DNA of 64,000 nt, taken from a bacterium (GTDB lineage: Bacteria; Elusimicrobiota; Elusimicrobia; Elusimicrobiales; UBA9959). Numbering within the stretch: position 1 is the stretch's first letter; every line of letters starts with the position of its first letter. Both the position numbers and the translations under genes were made by a program. Below the pieces are notes generated by a model. The model was not told where the DNA came from. It worked only from the letters and a program-made list of their open reading frames with translations, and did no database searches. Location: the NCBI GenBank assembly GCA_021786295.1, contig JAJYNO010000024.1, positions 190,214-254,213 of the forward strand, given 5' to 3'. Below, one piece after another: positions 16,783 through 35,198 of the stretch.

Positions 16783-18093
16783 TCACACTTCGATGCCTTT
16801 GCGGGCGTATTTCGCCAGCAGCCAGAAATCCACGACGCCCAGCGACGCGTAGAACAGCGTGAAACCGCCAAGCGACAGCCAGACCTGTCCCGGCGTCACC
16901 GTCCTGGAAACGGCGTCGGCCGTACGCATGAGGCCGTAGACCGCCCAGGGCTGGCGCCCCATCTCCGTCACCAGCCAGCCCATAAGCATGGCCAGGTAAG
17001 GCAGCGGAATGGCGAAGACCAGGACGCGGAGAAAAAGCGGGAAATCCTGGAGGCGGCCGCGCCGCGACAGGAAGACGGCCAGCGCGGAAAGCAGAATAAA
17101 AAGCGTTCCCAGCCCGACCATAGTCCTGAAGCCGATGAAGACCGGCAGCACCGGCGGCCTGTCCTGCGGGGGGAAATCGTTCAGCCCCTTCACCTCGGCG
17201 TGCAGCGAGTGGAAGGCCAGCAGGGAGAGGCCGTGCGGGATCTTCAGCGCCTCCACGTAATTGCCGTCCCCGCGCAGCCTGGGGACGGTCAGCAGCGCGT
17301 AAGGCGCGTCGCGGCGCGTCTGCCACACCGACTCCATCGCGGCCAGCTTGGCCGGCTGGTTCCTGGCCGCGTTCCCGCCGCTGACGTCGCCCATTATAGC
17401 TACTAGAAGCGAGGCCGCCAGCGCGAAGGCCGCACCCGCGGAAAAAGACCGGCGGAAAAGCTCGTCCTGGCTGCGGCGCAGCAGGTGCCAGGCGGATATC
17501 CCCATCACGAAGAAGCCGGCCACGGTCCACGCCGCCAGCACGGTGTGGCCGAACTCTATCCAGCCGTAGGGGTTGAAGACCAGGGCGGCGAAGCTGGTCA
17601 TCTCGGCCCGGCCGTTGCGCAGCGCGTAGCCGACGGGATGCTGCATCCAGCCGTTGGCCAGCAGTATCCAAAGGGCGGAAAGGTTGGTCGCGAAGGCCAC
17701 TATCCACATGACCGCGGCGTGGGCCTTCCTGGAGAGGCGCTCCCAACCGAAGACCCAGACCCCGATGAAAGTGGACTCGAGAAAGAAAGCCGCCGTGGCC
17801 TCTATGGCCAGCGGCGCCCCGAAAATGTCCCCGACGTACTTGGAATATTCGGCCCAGTTCATGCCGAACTGGAATTCAAGCGTTATCCCGGTAACCACCC
17901 CGAGAGCGAAATTTATCAGGAAAAGCTTGCCCCAGAACCTGGCTATGGCCAGGTACTTTTCGTCGCCGGAAGAGGCGTAGCGGGTCTCGAACCAGGCCAC
18001 CAGCCAGCCCAGTCCCAGCGTCAGCGGAACGAAAAGAAAATGGAACATCGCCGTCACGGCGAACTGCAGCCTGCTCAACGTCAAAGTGTCCAT
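16783..18093 (-). CDS. cydA: Cytochrome bd ubiquinol oxidase subunit I
   Basis: LSRLQFAVTAMFHFLFVPLTLGLGWLVA, GITLEFQFGMNW, MEGW-region equivalent, EMGRQPWAVYGLMRTADAVS; start trimmed to MDTLTLSRLQ. Confidence 0.94.
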   Translation of the reverse strand: MDTLTLSRLQFAVTAMFHFLFVPLTLGLGWLVAWFETRYASSGDEKYLAIARFWGKLFLINFALGVVTGITLEFQFGMNWAEYSKYVGDIFGAPLAIEATAAFFLESTFIGVWVFGWERLSRKAHAAVMWIVAFATNLSALWILLANGWMQHPVGYALRNGRAEMTSFAALVFNPYGWIEFGHTVLAAWTVAGFFVMGISAWHLLRRSQDELFRRSFSAGAAFALAASLLVAIMGDVSGGNAARNQPAKLAAMESVWQTRRDAPYALLTVPRLRGDGNYVEALKIPHGLSLLAFHSLHAEVKGLNDFPPQDRPPVLPVFIGFRTMVGLGTLFILLSALAVFLSRRGRLQDFPLFLRVLVFAIPLPYLAMLMGWLVTEMGRQPWAVYGLMRTADAVSRTVTPGQVWLSLGGFTLFYASLGVVDFWLLAKYARKGIEV

Positions 18094-18197
18094 GTCTGCC
18101 CCCGGCACTTGTTTTGTCCGAATAAGCATTATATATTTATTCCTTCGGATGCGCGCGCCGGGGACTGCGATTTTTGTAGAATATCCCTGTACCACCA

Positions 18198-19835
18198 ATG
18201 GACAGACACCTGAAATACGCGGCGCCTCTTGTCTTTCTCGTCTTCGCTGCCACTCTCCTCCCCTGGCGCTGCAACTTCCCGCTCAACGACGACTGGGCCT
18301 ACGCCCTGGCCTCCCGCGCGCTGGCCGAGACCGGCCGCCTGCGCCTCTGCGACTGGGGCGCGTCCACGCAGCTGCCGCACCTGCTCTGGGGCGCTCTCTT
18401 CACGAAGCTCTTCGGTTTCAGCTTCGGCGCGCTTCGCGTCGCGAACCTGCTGGTCTCGGCCGCCGGTCTTTATTTCTTCGTCAGGCTGATGGAGGAGTTC
18501 GATATCGCCCCCGGGCCCAAAGCGGCCGCGGCGCTGGCACTGGCGCTGAACCCGCTCTACCTGGTGCTGGCGGATTCCTTCATGACGGACCAGCATTATC
18601 TGCTCTGGATGCTGGCCGCCTGCCTCTTCTACGTCAGGCGGCTCAAGGACCCCTCCGACGACAGGTCGCTATGGCTGGCAGGGGCCTGCTCCGCCATGGC
18701 CTACCTGACCAGGCAGCTGGGGGTAGCGCTGCCGCTGGCCTTCACGCTGGCCCTTTTCCTGGAGCGCCGCCCCGGACGGCGCGAGCTGGCCGCGGTCTGG
18801 GCGCTGCCGGCCGCCGCGATGCTCGGCTTCGCCCTCTGGTTCAAGTACGTCAACGGCCCCACGTGGGCCTCGGAGAATTACGTCGGGGCGGCCACGCTGG
18901 CCCATCTTTCCAGGTTCGGCGCCTTTTTGGGCGACGCCGTCAGGCGAGTGCTCGCCTCGGCCATGGAAACAGGGCTGTTGCTGCTGCCGCTGGCGGCCGC
19001 CTTCCTCTTCAGCGCCGGAAGGTTCCGCCGGAAGAACGGCTTCAGAGTGAAGGTGCACGCCGCCGTACCATGGCTGGCGCTGGCGGCGTTGACGGTTTTC
19101 GCGCTGACGGGCGGCCCGCTCCCCTACCTGCAGAACAACATCTCTCCCTCCGGACTCGGGGCCCTCACGCTTGGAGGCTCCGTCCTGAAGCCCTCGGGAC
19201 TGTTCGCCAGCCCGACGTTCTGGCGCCTGGCGACCGTGCTCTCTGTCGCCGGCGCCGCGCTGCTGGTCTGCGCCTCTGACCTCGCGCTGCGCGCCGGGCC
19301 GCATGCGCTGCGCTTCGTCTTCGCGGCCGCCATGCTACAGCTGGCGCTCTCCCTGGTCGGGGCCAAGTACTTCGACCGCTACCTGCTGACGCTGCTCCCC
19401 TGGTTCGCGCTGGCCGCGGCCTTCGCGGCCAAAGGCGTGCGTTTCTCGCTCCCGGCTGCCGGCACCGCCCTGGCGCTGTACGCCGCACTGGGCTGGGCGG
19501 GGATGAAGGACTACATGGCCTGGAACACGGCCAAGTGGGAGCTGACCGAGAGACCGCATCCAGGCCTGCTCTCCGGGGAGATCGCGGCCGGCTTCGACCA
19601 CGACGCCTGGCTGAACTACGAGCAGGACATGGCCTATCTGAAGTCCATGAAGCCCCTAGATGCGATAGGCGAATGGGAGTGGCAGAGCCTCATCCAGTAC
19701 AAGGCGCTGGTCTCCTTCGCCCCGGACCAGCGCCTCAGGCTCCTCGACCGCATAGAGTACTCGACGCCGCTCTCTGCCGAGAAAGGCGTTCTTTACCTGA
19801 TGGCCCTGCCTCCGGCCGCGCCGCCGGCGCGTTGA
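18198..19835 (+). CDS. Multi-pass membrane glycosyltransferase-like protein (GT39/PMT-type)
   Basis: FPLNDDWAYALASRALAETGRL (DD-type loop near N-terminus) followed by many TM segments. Confidence 0.65.
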   Translation: MDRHLKYAAPLVFLVFAATLLPWRCNFPLNDDWAYALASRALAETGRLRLCDWGASTQLPHLLWGALFTKLFGFSFGALRVANLLVSAAGLYFFVRLMEEFDIAPGPKAAAALALALNPLYLVLADSFMTDQHYLLWMLAACLFYVRRLKDPSDDRSLWLAGACSAMAYLTRQLGVALPLAFTLALFLERRPGRRELAAVWALPAAAMLGFALWFKYVNGPTWASENYVGAATLAHLSRFGAFLGDAVRRVLASAMETGLLLLPLAAAFLFSAGRFRRKNGFRVKVHAAVPWLALAALTVFALTGGPLPYLQNNISPSGLGALTLGGSVLKPSGLFASPTFWRLATVLSVAGAALLVCASDLALRAGPHALRFVFAAAMLQLALSLVGAKYFDRYLLTLLPWFALAAAFAAKGVRFSLPAAGTALALYAALGWAGMKDYMAWNTAKWELTERPHPGLLSGEIAAGFDHDAWLNYEQDMAYLKSMKPLDAIGEWEWQSLIQYKALVSFAPDQRLRLLDRIEYSTPLSAEKGVLYLMALPPAAPPAR

Positions 19836-19975
19836 TTGCGCGCCGGATTTCTTGATAAAATATATATATGACATCCTTAAACGGCATCATCTGACCCGTT
19901 TACCCGTACAATTTGGACCAATAACGCGGGCGGCTCCGCAAGCGCAGCCCCCGCGGTTAAAGAGGCATACGGATT

Positions 19976-27994
<8,019 letters not shown>

Positions 27995-27997
27995 AGG

Positions 27998-28648
27998 ATG
28001 AGGAGCACTGCCGACAATACCGCCGAAGAGACCTGGCCCGGGACCGGGACGACGCTGCGCTTCGTCAGGGTGGCGGGACTCTCTCCCGACGGGGCGCTGT
28101 CGGAAAGGGAAGCCGCCGTCTACGCGGCCTTCCGCATGGAGAAGCGACGGGCGGAATGGCTGGCCGGCAGGCTGGCCGCCAAGTCCCTGCTTACCGCGGC
28201 CTCGGGCCGGAGGCCGGAGGAATGCGAGATAGGCATGGACCGTCTGGGCCGCCCCTGCTGCGGGGAGACTCTGGTCTCCATCTCCCACTCCGGAGGCTGG
28301 GCGCTGGCCGCGGTCAGGCCCGGCTCCGCTTTCCTCGGCGCCGATCTGGAGAGGGTCGAGGAGCGCCACCAGGCCTGGTACTCGGACTACTTCCATCCCT
28401 CGGAGCTCCCCGGCCATGACCCATCCGAGGCCACCAGGATCTGGACCATAAAGGAGGCCGTCCTGAAGGCCCTCGGCCTGGGACTGATGGCGGACCCGCT
28501 CCACGTCAGGACCGGAGAGCGCGTCATGCTCTCCGGCAAGGCCCTGGAGCGCTACCGCGAGCTGGGCAGCCCCGCGTACTCGGTGGAGACGCGGGCCTTC
28601 CCGGAAGGTTTTTGGACGGCCGTAGTGGCTGACTCGATTTTGAAGTAA
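27998..28648 (+). CDS. 4'-phosphopantetheinyl transferase (Sfp-type)
   Basis: EKRRAEWLAGRLAAKSLL, VSISHSGGWALAAV, FLGADLERVE, WTIKEAVLKALG. Confidence 0.9.
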   Translation: MRSTADNTAEETWPGTGTTLRFVRVAGLSPDGALSEREAAVYAAFRMEKRRAEWLAGRLAAKSLLTAASGRRPEECEIGMDRLGRPCCGETLVSISHSGGWALAAVRPGSAFLGADLERVEERHQAWYSDYFHPSELPGHDPSEATRIWTIKEAVLKALGLGLMADPLHVRTGERVMLSGKALERYRELGSPAYSVETRAFPEGFWTAVVADSILK

Positions 28649-28678
28649 AATATCAGGTAAAGAGAGGTTACACCACTC

Positions 28679-30310
28679 ATGTCGGATTTAATGGAAGATC
28701 CCATAGCGGGGGCGGCGCAGCAGGCCGACAAGAAGTCCCATCCCAAGAAGGTGCGCGTAGTCCCGGAGTCGCTCCGGAAGTTCCGGGAGATAAGGGAAGC
28801 GGCCGAGGCCGGCGGCCCGCCCGATAAGGTGGAGGCCCAGAAGAAGCGCGGCAAACTGACCGCCCGCGAGAGGATAGCCTACCTGGTGGACGAAGGCACC
28901 TTCCAGGAGCTGGGGCTGCTGATGGAGAGCCGTTGCACAGACTTCGGCATCAAGGACAAGCACATCAAGGGCGACGGCGTCGTCACCGGCTTCGGCAGGA
29001 TCGGCGGCAGGCTGGCCGCGATCTTCTCCGAGGATTTCACGCAGCTGGGAGGCTCGCTGGGCCGCACGCACGCCGACAAGATCGCCAAGCTGATGGACAT
29101 GGCGGCCGACGCCCGCTGCCCGGTCATCGGCATCCTGGACTCCGGCGGCGCCCGCATCCAGGAGGGGGTGGATTCGCTGGACGGCTACGGGGAGATCTTC
29201 TACCGCAATACCAAATACTCCGGCGTCGTGCCGCAGATCTCGATCATCGTCGGCCCGTGCGCCGGGGGCGCTGTCTATTCCCCGGCGCTGACAGACTTCG
29301 TCTTCATGGTGCAGGGCCTGAGCAACATGTTCGTCACCGGCCCCGAGGTAGTCAAGGCGGCCACCGGCGAGTCGGTGGACTTCGAGACGCTCGGCGGCGC
29401 TATGACGCACGCCTCCAGGTCGGGCGTCTGCCATTTCACGGCCAACTCGGAGCAGGACTGCTTCCGGCAGGTCAAGGAGCTGCTGAGCTTCCTGCCCGCC
29501 AGCCGCTACGAAACCCCTCCTGTGTCGGAGACGAAGGACTCGGACACGCGCCGGATCTCCCTCCTGGAGAAGCTCTGCGAGATGGATCCGCGCAAGCCGT
29601 ACCGCGTGCACCATATCATCTGGTGGCTGGCCGACGACCACAAGTTCCTGGAGGTGCACCACAACTACGCCAAGAACATCGTCGTGGGCTTCATAAGGCT
29701 GGAGGGGAAGGTGGTCGGCGTGATAGCCAATAACCCGGCCCACATGGCCGGCGCGCTGGACATCAACGCCTCCGATAAGGCGGCCCGCTTCATCCGCTTC
29801 CTTAACGCCTTCAACATCCCGATCCTGACACTGGTGGACGTGCCAGGCTACTGGCCCGGCGTGGCGCAGGAGCACGGCGGCATCATCCGCCACGGCGCCA
29901 AACTGCTGTACGCCTACGCGGAAGCGACCGTCCCTAAGGTCACGCTGGTCCTGCGCAAGGCCTACGGCGGGGCCTACATAGCGATGAGCTCAAAGATGAT
30001 GGGCGGGGATATAAACTTCTCCCTGCCCTCCGCGGAGATAGCGGTCATGGGCCCGCGCGGCGCCATAGAGATACTCTACTCGCGCCAGATCAAGGAGGCC
30101 AAGGACGAGGAGAAGGAAGCCCTGCGGGCCAAGCTGGCCAAGGAGTATTCGGACAAGTTCGCCTCGCCCTACCAGACGGCCTCTACCGGCTCCATAGACG
30201 AGGTGATAGAGCCCGCCCAGGCCAGGGCGCGGCTGATCTCCGCTTTCCGCCTGTTGGCGGAGAAGCGCAGGCCCGGGGAGGCCGGGCGCTCCGGCAACAT
30301 CCCGCTGTAA
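28679..30310 (+). CDS. Acyl-CoA carboxylase carboxyltransferase subunit (PccB-like)
   Basis: KLTARERIAYLVDEGTFQELG, LDSGGARIQEGVDSLDGYGEIFYRNTKYSGVVPQIS, LVDVPGYWPGVAQEHGGIIRHGAKLLYAYAEATVPKVTLVLRKAYGGAYIAM. Confidence 0.94.
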   Translation: MSDLMEDPIAGAAQQADKKSHPKKVRVVPESLRKFREIREAAEAGGPPDKVEAQKKRGKLTARERIAYLVDEGTFQELGLLMESRCTDFGIKDKHIKGDGVVTGFGRIGGRLAAIFSEDFTQLGGSLGRTHADKIAKLMDMAADARCPVIGILDSGGARIQEGVDSLDGYGEIFYRNTKYSGVVPQISIIVGPCAGGAVYSPALTDFVFMVQGLSNMFVTGPEVVKAATGESVDFETLGGAMTHASRSGVCHFTANSEQDCFRQVKELLSFLPASRYETPPVSETKDSDTRRISLLEKLCEMDPRKPYRVHHIIWWLADDHKFLEVHHNYAKNIVVGFIRLEGKVVGVIANNPAHMAGALDINASDKAARFIRFLNAFNIPILTLVDVPGYWPGVAQEHGGIIRHGAKLLYAYAEATVPKVTLVLRKAYGGAYIAMSSKMMGGDINFSLPSAEIAVMGPRGAIEILYSRQIKEAKDEEKEALRAKLAKEYSDKFASPYQTASTGSIDEVIEPAQARARLISAFRLLAEKRRPGEAGRSGNIPL

Positions 30311-30330
30311 AAAGCCGCTCGCCCCAACGG

Positions 30331-30359
30331 AAAAGGCCGGCCCCCTGACCGGCCTTTTT
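30331..30359 (+). terminator. Rho-independent terminator
   Basis: aaaaggccggccccctgaccggccttttt: GC stem flanked by A and T runs after the carboxyltransferase gene. Confidence 0.85.
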
Positions 30360-30463
30360 CCTTTGCCCGGCCGCCGCGGCATAAGTTTTGCTAATACATC
30401 CATTAATCTTTTTAAAAGGGGGGGCCTTTCAGCTTTTGATACAATTAACACTAAGGAAAACAT

Positions 30464-31903
30464 ATGGATCTCCCCATAAAAATGCTCACCACTGCAGTCG
30501 CTGTCCCGGTCTTCGGCGCGTTCCTGATACCGTTCGCCGGCCGGGTGTCCAGTTCCGCCCGGAACGCCTTCGCGGTGCTCCTGGGCCTGTTCACTTTCGC
30601 CGCGGCGGCCTCGCTGCTGAGCCCGGTGCTTGGGCGGGGCGCGGTAGACTACGTTATCGCCTTCCCGCGCGGCTTCGACCTGATCCTGCACGCCGACCTG
30701 CTCTCGGTCTTCATGGCGACGGTCTCCTCCTTCGTCAGCGCCGTGATCCTGATCTACTCGCTTGACTACATCTCGCACTACGAGAACCAGACCGAATACT
30801 ACACGATGGTGGTGCTTTTCCTCGGCTCGATGATGGGCCTGGTGTTTTCCGCCAATCTGCTGTGGATGTACGTGTTCTGGGAGATGACCGGTTTCGCGAG
30901 CTGGAGGCTGGTGGGCTTCTTCCGCTCCGACCGCGACGTCGCCAAGGCCAACAAGACCATCCTTGTCACCGTCTTCGGCGCGCTTTGCATGCTGATAGGC
31001 ATAATAATGATCTACGCCAACTACGGCACGCTGGACCTTCGCGCGCTGCACGGGCAGGCCATTACGTTCACGGCGGCCGTCTTCATCCTGGCGGGCATCC
31101 TCTCCAAGTCCGCCACGCTGCCGTTCTCCACCTGGCTGCCGGACGCCGGCGTGGCGCCCTCCACGGTGACCTCGCTGCTGCACGCGGCCGTGCTGGTAAA
31201 GATCGGCGTCTACGCCTATGCCCGGATCTTCGGCGTGACGTTCGCGGCGCCAGAGGCCTTCTCCACTATGGTGCTCTATATAACCGGTGCGAGCGCGCTG
31301 ATCTCCGCCGGTGCCGCCCTGGTCGAGACCGACATCAAGAGGATAATCGCCTACTCCACCATAAGCCAGCTGGCGTTCATCTTCCTGGGCCTGGCCTCAG
31401 GCAACAAGACCGCCTTCATCGGCGCCATCCTCTACATCCTGATGCACAGCGTGGCCAAGGGCGGCCTGTTCCTCTGCGCCGGCATCATCGAGCAGAAGAC
31501 CCACACCAAGGACATCAACCGGATGGGCGGCCTGTTCCGCTCGATGCCGTTCACCGGCGCGGCCTTCGGCCTCTGTTCGCTGTCCATCATGGGCATCCCG
31601 CCCTTCGGCGGCTTCTTCGGCAAGTACCTGGTCTTCGCCGGCGCCGCGCAGAACGGCAGCCTCGGCGTGCTGCTGATGTTCCTCTTCGGAGCCATGATGA
31701 CCCTGCTCTACCTGGCCCGCCTGTTCTACAAGGTGTTCCTGGGCGAGCCCGCCGGCCACGAGAGCCCGAAGGAAGGTTCCTACACGATGGTCGCCAGCGT
31801 GATGGCCCTCGCCCTGATCAGCCTGGCCCTCGGCGCCTTCATCTACTACCCGGCCAGTTACGCCAGCCTCCTCACCGCCACCCTAGGAGTGAACCTGCAA
31901 TGA
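30464..31903 (+). CDS. Antiporter-like (NuoL/M/N family) subunit 1 of group 4 [NiFe] hydrogenase complex
   Basis: Multi-TM; WEMTGFASWRLVGFF, SKSATLPFSTWLPDAGVAPSTVTSLLHAAVLVKIGVYAYAR, IAYSTISQLAFIFLGLA. Confidence 0.88.
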   Translation: MDLPIKMLTTAVAVPVFGAFLIPFAGRVSSSARNAFAVLLGLFTFAAAASLLSPVLGRGAVDYVIAFPRGFDLILHADLLSVFMATVSSFVSAVILIYSLDYISHYENQTEYYTMVVLFLGSMMGLVFSANLLWMYVFWEMTGFASWRLVGFFRSDRDVAKANKTILVTVFGALCMLIGIIMIYANYGTLDLRALHGQAITFTAAVFILAGILSKSATLPFSTWLPDAGVAPSTVTSLLHAAVLVKIGVYAYARIFGVTFAAPEAFSTMVLYITGASALISAGAALVETDIKRIIAYSTISQLAFIFLGLASGNKTAFIGAILYILMHSVAKGGLFLCAGIIEQKTHTKDINRMGGLFRSMPFTGAAFGLCSLSIMGIPPFGGFFGKYLVFAGAAQNGSLGVLLMFLFGAMMTLLYLARLFYKVFLGEPAGHESPKEGSYTMVASVMALALISLALGAFIYYPASYASLLTATLGVNLQ

Positions 31904-33765
31904 ACCTGATACTGATACCGATATTCCTTCCGCTGGCGACGGCCGCGGCCGTCCTGCTGATCAGCGAGAGGACGAAATACCTGAAGGAGATTCTGTCATC
32001 GGCCGCGGCGCTGGTGACCCTGCTGGCCGCCGCGGACATCTTCCTGCAGCTGCCGGACGTGCAGCAGCTCTCGCTGCCGTGGATCGGCTCCGGGCTCGGC
32101 TTCACGCTGCGGGCTGACACCCTCAGCGCTTTCCTGCTGCTGGCTGTCTCGCTATTCTCCGCGGCCATTTCGATCTACTCCTTCAGCATGCCCGACAAGG
32201 GCTCCTCGAAGTGGTTCTTCTTCAACCTGCTGATGACGCAGGCCTTCGCCGCCGGCGCGGCGCTGGCGGACAGCCTGCTGGTCATGCTGTTCTTCTGGGA
32301 GGGGCTGCTGGTTTTCCTCTATACCTTCATCGTCCTTTCCCAGGACTCCCCGGGGGCGCGCCGCACGGCCAAGAAGGCCTTCCTGATCAACGGCGTCACC
32401 GACCTCTGCCTGCTCGTCGGCATAACGATAACCGGCTATATCGCCGGCACGATGAACATGTCCGAGATCGCGCGCAACAAGCTGACGCTGGACTACGGCT
32501 GGTCCGTCTTCGCCTACGTCCTGCTGCTGATCGGCGCGGTCTCCAAGGCCGGGGCCATGCCGTTCCACACATGGATCCCCGACGCCGCCACCGACTCCAG
32601 CTCGCCGTTCATGGCCTACATCCCGGCGGCCATAGACAAGCTGCTCGGCATCTATTTCCTGGCCCGCGCGAGCGTCTATCTGTACCAGCTCAACGGCGCC
32701 ATGTCGATAGTGCTCATGACGCTGGGCGCGTTCACGATCCTGGCGGCAGTGATGATGGCCTTCGTGCAGAAGGACTACAAACGGCTGCTCTCCTATCACG
32801 CGGTCAGCCAGACCGGGTACATGATCCTCGGAATAGGGACGCTGAACCCTATAGGCATAGCCGGCGGCCTGTTCCATATGATCAACCACGCCACCTACAA
32901 GTCCTGCCTGTTCATGACGGCCGGCTCCGTGGAGCGGCGGACCGGGACCAACGACCTCAGCAAGCTGGGAGGGCTCTTCCGCCTGATGCCGCTCACCGGG
33001 ATCTTCTTCCTGATAGCGGCCGCGGCCATCTCAGGCATAGCGCCCTTCAACGGCTTCTTCTCCAAGGAACTCGTCTACCGCGGCGCGCTCGACAGCGGCC
33101 ACCCGCTCTTCTTCTGGGCGGCCGAGCTGGGCTCCTTCCTGACGCTGGCCTCGTTCCTGAAACTGGGCCACTCCGTCTACTTCGGCAAGCTGCCGGAGAA
33201 TCTCAAGAACACCAAGGAGGCCCCGTTCTCCATGCTGCTGCCGATGGCGGCCTTGGCCGCCATCTGCGTGCTTTTCGGCTTCGGCGCGCACCTGCCGCTG
33301 GAGCGCTTCATCGGGCCGGCCCTCGACTCGATAGGCGTCCGGCACGGCGCGCTGGCCGGCTTCGAGGCCGGCAAGCTCTACTTCCTCTCGGTCATAGTAA
33401 TACTGGCCGCGGTCATCAACCACATGCTGGGCCTGGCCGCGGGCGGGGGGAAGGCAAGCAAGGCCTCCGACCACATCCATTACGCCCCGGTGCTGAAGGA
33501 AGCCTACGCGATGGCCGAAAACAGGGTCTTCGACATCTACGAGCTCGGCATGGACAAGGTGGTGCCGGTAGTGGCGAAAGCGATGTTCAGCGTCGACCGC
33601 TTCTTCGACTGGGTCATAGACACGGCGCCAAGCTCGACAGCGGGGTTCTTCAGCGAAGCCTCGGAGCGCTTTCATAACGGCTCCTACCCGCTCTACCTGG
33701 CCCTCACGCTGGCCGGGGCCTTAGTGTACATCCTGCTGGCGGCTCTCAACGGAGGGTTGAAATAA
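31900..33765 (+). CDS. Antiporter-like (NuoL-type) subunit 2
   Basis: FFWEGLLVFLYTFI, SKAGAMPFHTWIPDAATDSSSPFMAYIPAAIDKLLGIY, LLSYHAVSQTGYMILGIG; start overlaps upstream stop (ATGA). Confidence 0.88.
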   Translation: MNLILIPIFLPLATAAAVLLISERTKYLKEILSSAAALVTLLAAADIFLQLPDVQQLSLPWIGSGLGFTLRADTLSAFLLLAVSLFSAAISIYSFSMPDKGSSKWFFFNLLMTQAFAAGAALADSLLVMLFFWEGLLVFLYTFIVLSQDSPGARRTAKKAFLINGVTDLCLLVGITITGYIAGTMNMSEIARNKLTLDYGWSVFAYVLLLIGAVSKAGAMPFHTWIPDAATDSSSPFMAYIPAAIDKLLGIYFLARASVYLYQLNGAMSIVLMTLGAFTILAAVMMAFVQKDYKRLLSYHAVSQTGYMILGIGTLNPIGIAGGLFHMINHATYKSCLFMTAGSVERRTGTNDLSKLGGLFRLMPLTGIFFLIAAAAISGIAPFNGFFSKELVYRGALDSGHPLFFWAAELGSFLTLASFLKLGHSVYFGKLPENLKNTKEAPFSMLLPMAALAAICVLFGFGAHLPLERFIGPALDSIGVRHGALAGFEAGKLYFLSVIVILAAVINHMLGLAAGGGKASKASDHIHYAPVLKEAYAMAENRVFDIYELGMDKVVPVVAKAMFSVDRFFDWVIDTAPSSTAGFFSEASERFHNGSYPLYLALTLAGALVYILLAALNGGLK

Positions 33766-35198
33766 TGGACAAAGGACTTCTGGCGTATCTCCTGATCCCG
33801 CTCCTGAGCGCGGTGCTGATACCCTTCGCTGCGCGCGCCCGCCGGCGCCTTGCCGACGTGATAGCCAACGTGACGCTGCTGGCCGGCCTGGCCAACCTGG
33901 CCTGGCTGGTACTGCGCCCGTCGATGATCTCCGGCGGCTTCGCCGACATCCCCGGCGACGGCCTCACGCTGCTGCTGGTAGGGGCGGTATACCTCGTGGG
34001 TTTCTGCGTCACGTTCTTCTCCGCCTGGTTCATGGAGGACGGGACTCCGAACAGGCAGGCCTATTACTCGCTGATCCTGGTCTCGGTCGCGGCCATGACC
34101 GGGGTTGTCAGCGCCACCGACTTCTTCACGCTGTACGTCTTCATAGAGGTCCTGGCGGTCACGTCCTTCGCGCTGATAACAACGGACGACTCCGGCCGCG
34201 GAGTGGAAGGCGCGCTGAAGTACTTCTTCCTGACCTTCCCGGCCTCCGCGCTGATCATCCTAGGTATCTCGATACTGATGCTGACGCTGGGCAGCCTCTC
34301 TTTCGACAATCTGCGCATCTTCATGGCCTCCGGAGTCCCCTCGTCCGGTCCGGTCACTTTCGGCGCGGCGCTTATGCTGCTGGGCTTTCTTATAAAATCC
34401 GGCGTCGCGCCTTTCCACACGTGGACACCCGACGCCTACCAGGGCGCCTACGCCCCCGTCTCGGCGCATCTGGCCGGCATAGTCACGAAGATCTCCGGGG
34501 TTTACGCCTTGATCCGCATGGCCGCCCTGCTGCACTTCTTCGACGGCCGCGCGCTGGCCCTCTCCGACCTGCTGATGTTCCTTGGCATGCTGTCCATCGC
34601 GGTGGGCGCGGTGGCCGCGCTGAGGCAGAAGGACTTTAAGCGCATGCTGGCCTTCTCCAGCGTAAGCCAGGTGGGCTATATCGTGCTGGCGGCCGGACTC
34701 GGCACCCCGCTGGCCATAATGGGCGCCATCTTCCACCTCTTCAACCACGCGACGTTCAAGACCGTACTGTTCCTCAACAGTGCCAGCCTAGAGAAGTCGG
34801 CCGGCACCACCGACATGGAGAAGCTCGGCGGCATGGAGCACGCGATGCCCTGGACCTCGTGGACCTCGGTGGTGGCGCTGCTCTCCACCGCCGGCGTCCC
34901 GCCGCTGTCCGGCTTCTGGAGCAAGCTGCTGATCATCCTCGCCCTCTGGCAGGCCGGGCTTAAGACCTACGCCGTCCTGGCCCTGCTGTTCAGCATAGTG
35001 ACCCTCGCCTACTTCATGGTGATGCAGAGGAAGGTCTTCTTCGGGAAGAAGTCCAGGGCCGCCGAGGCTTCCGCCGAAGTCTCCGCTCCGCTGCTGGCCC
35101 CTGCCGTGCTGATGAGCGCGCTGATAGTGGCGCTGGGCCTGCTGTTCCCGTACTTCTACACCTACGTAAGGATGGTGGCTGAAAGGATACTGATATGA
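33765..35198 (+). CDS. Antiporter-like (NuoN/MnhD-type) subunit 3
   Basis: FIEVLAVTSFALIT, IKSGVAPFHTWTPDAYQGAYAPVSAHLAGIVTKISGVYAL, MLAFSSVSQVGYIVLAAG; overlaps upstream stop. Confidence 0.88.
   Translation: MDKGLLAYLLIPLLSAVLIPFAARARRRLADVIANVTLLAGLANLAWLVLRPSMISGGFADIPGDGLTLLLVGAVYLVGFCVTFFSAWFMEDGTPNRQAYYSLILVSVAAMTGVVSATDFFTLYVFIEVLAVTSFALITTDDSGRGVEGALKYFFLTFPASALIILGISILMLTLGSLSFDNLRIFMASGVPSSGPVTFGAALMLLGFLIKSGVAPFHTWTPDAYQGAYAPVSAHLAGIVTKISGVYALIRMAALLHFFDGRALALSDLLMFLGMLSIAVGAVAALRQKDFKRMLAFSSVSQVGYIVLAAGLGTPLAIMGAIFHLFNHATFKTVLFLNSASLEKSAGTTDMEKLGGMEHAMPWTSWTSVVALLSTAGVPPLSGFWSKLLIILALWQAGLKTYAVLALLFSIVTLAYFMVMQRKVFFGKKSRAAEASAEVSAPLLAPAVLMSALIVALGLLFPYFYTYVRMVAERILI

Noticed and set aside
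18200-18215. Partial match 'ggacagacacct' to the REP motif at 39865
   Set aside because: Lies inside the start of the GT39-like gene, matches only about 12 nt, has no inverted partner or array; likely coincidence.
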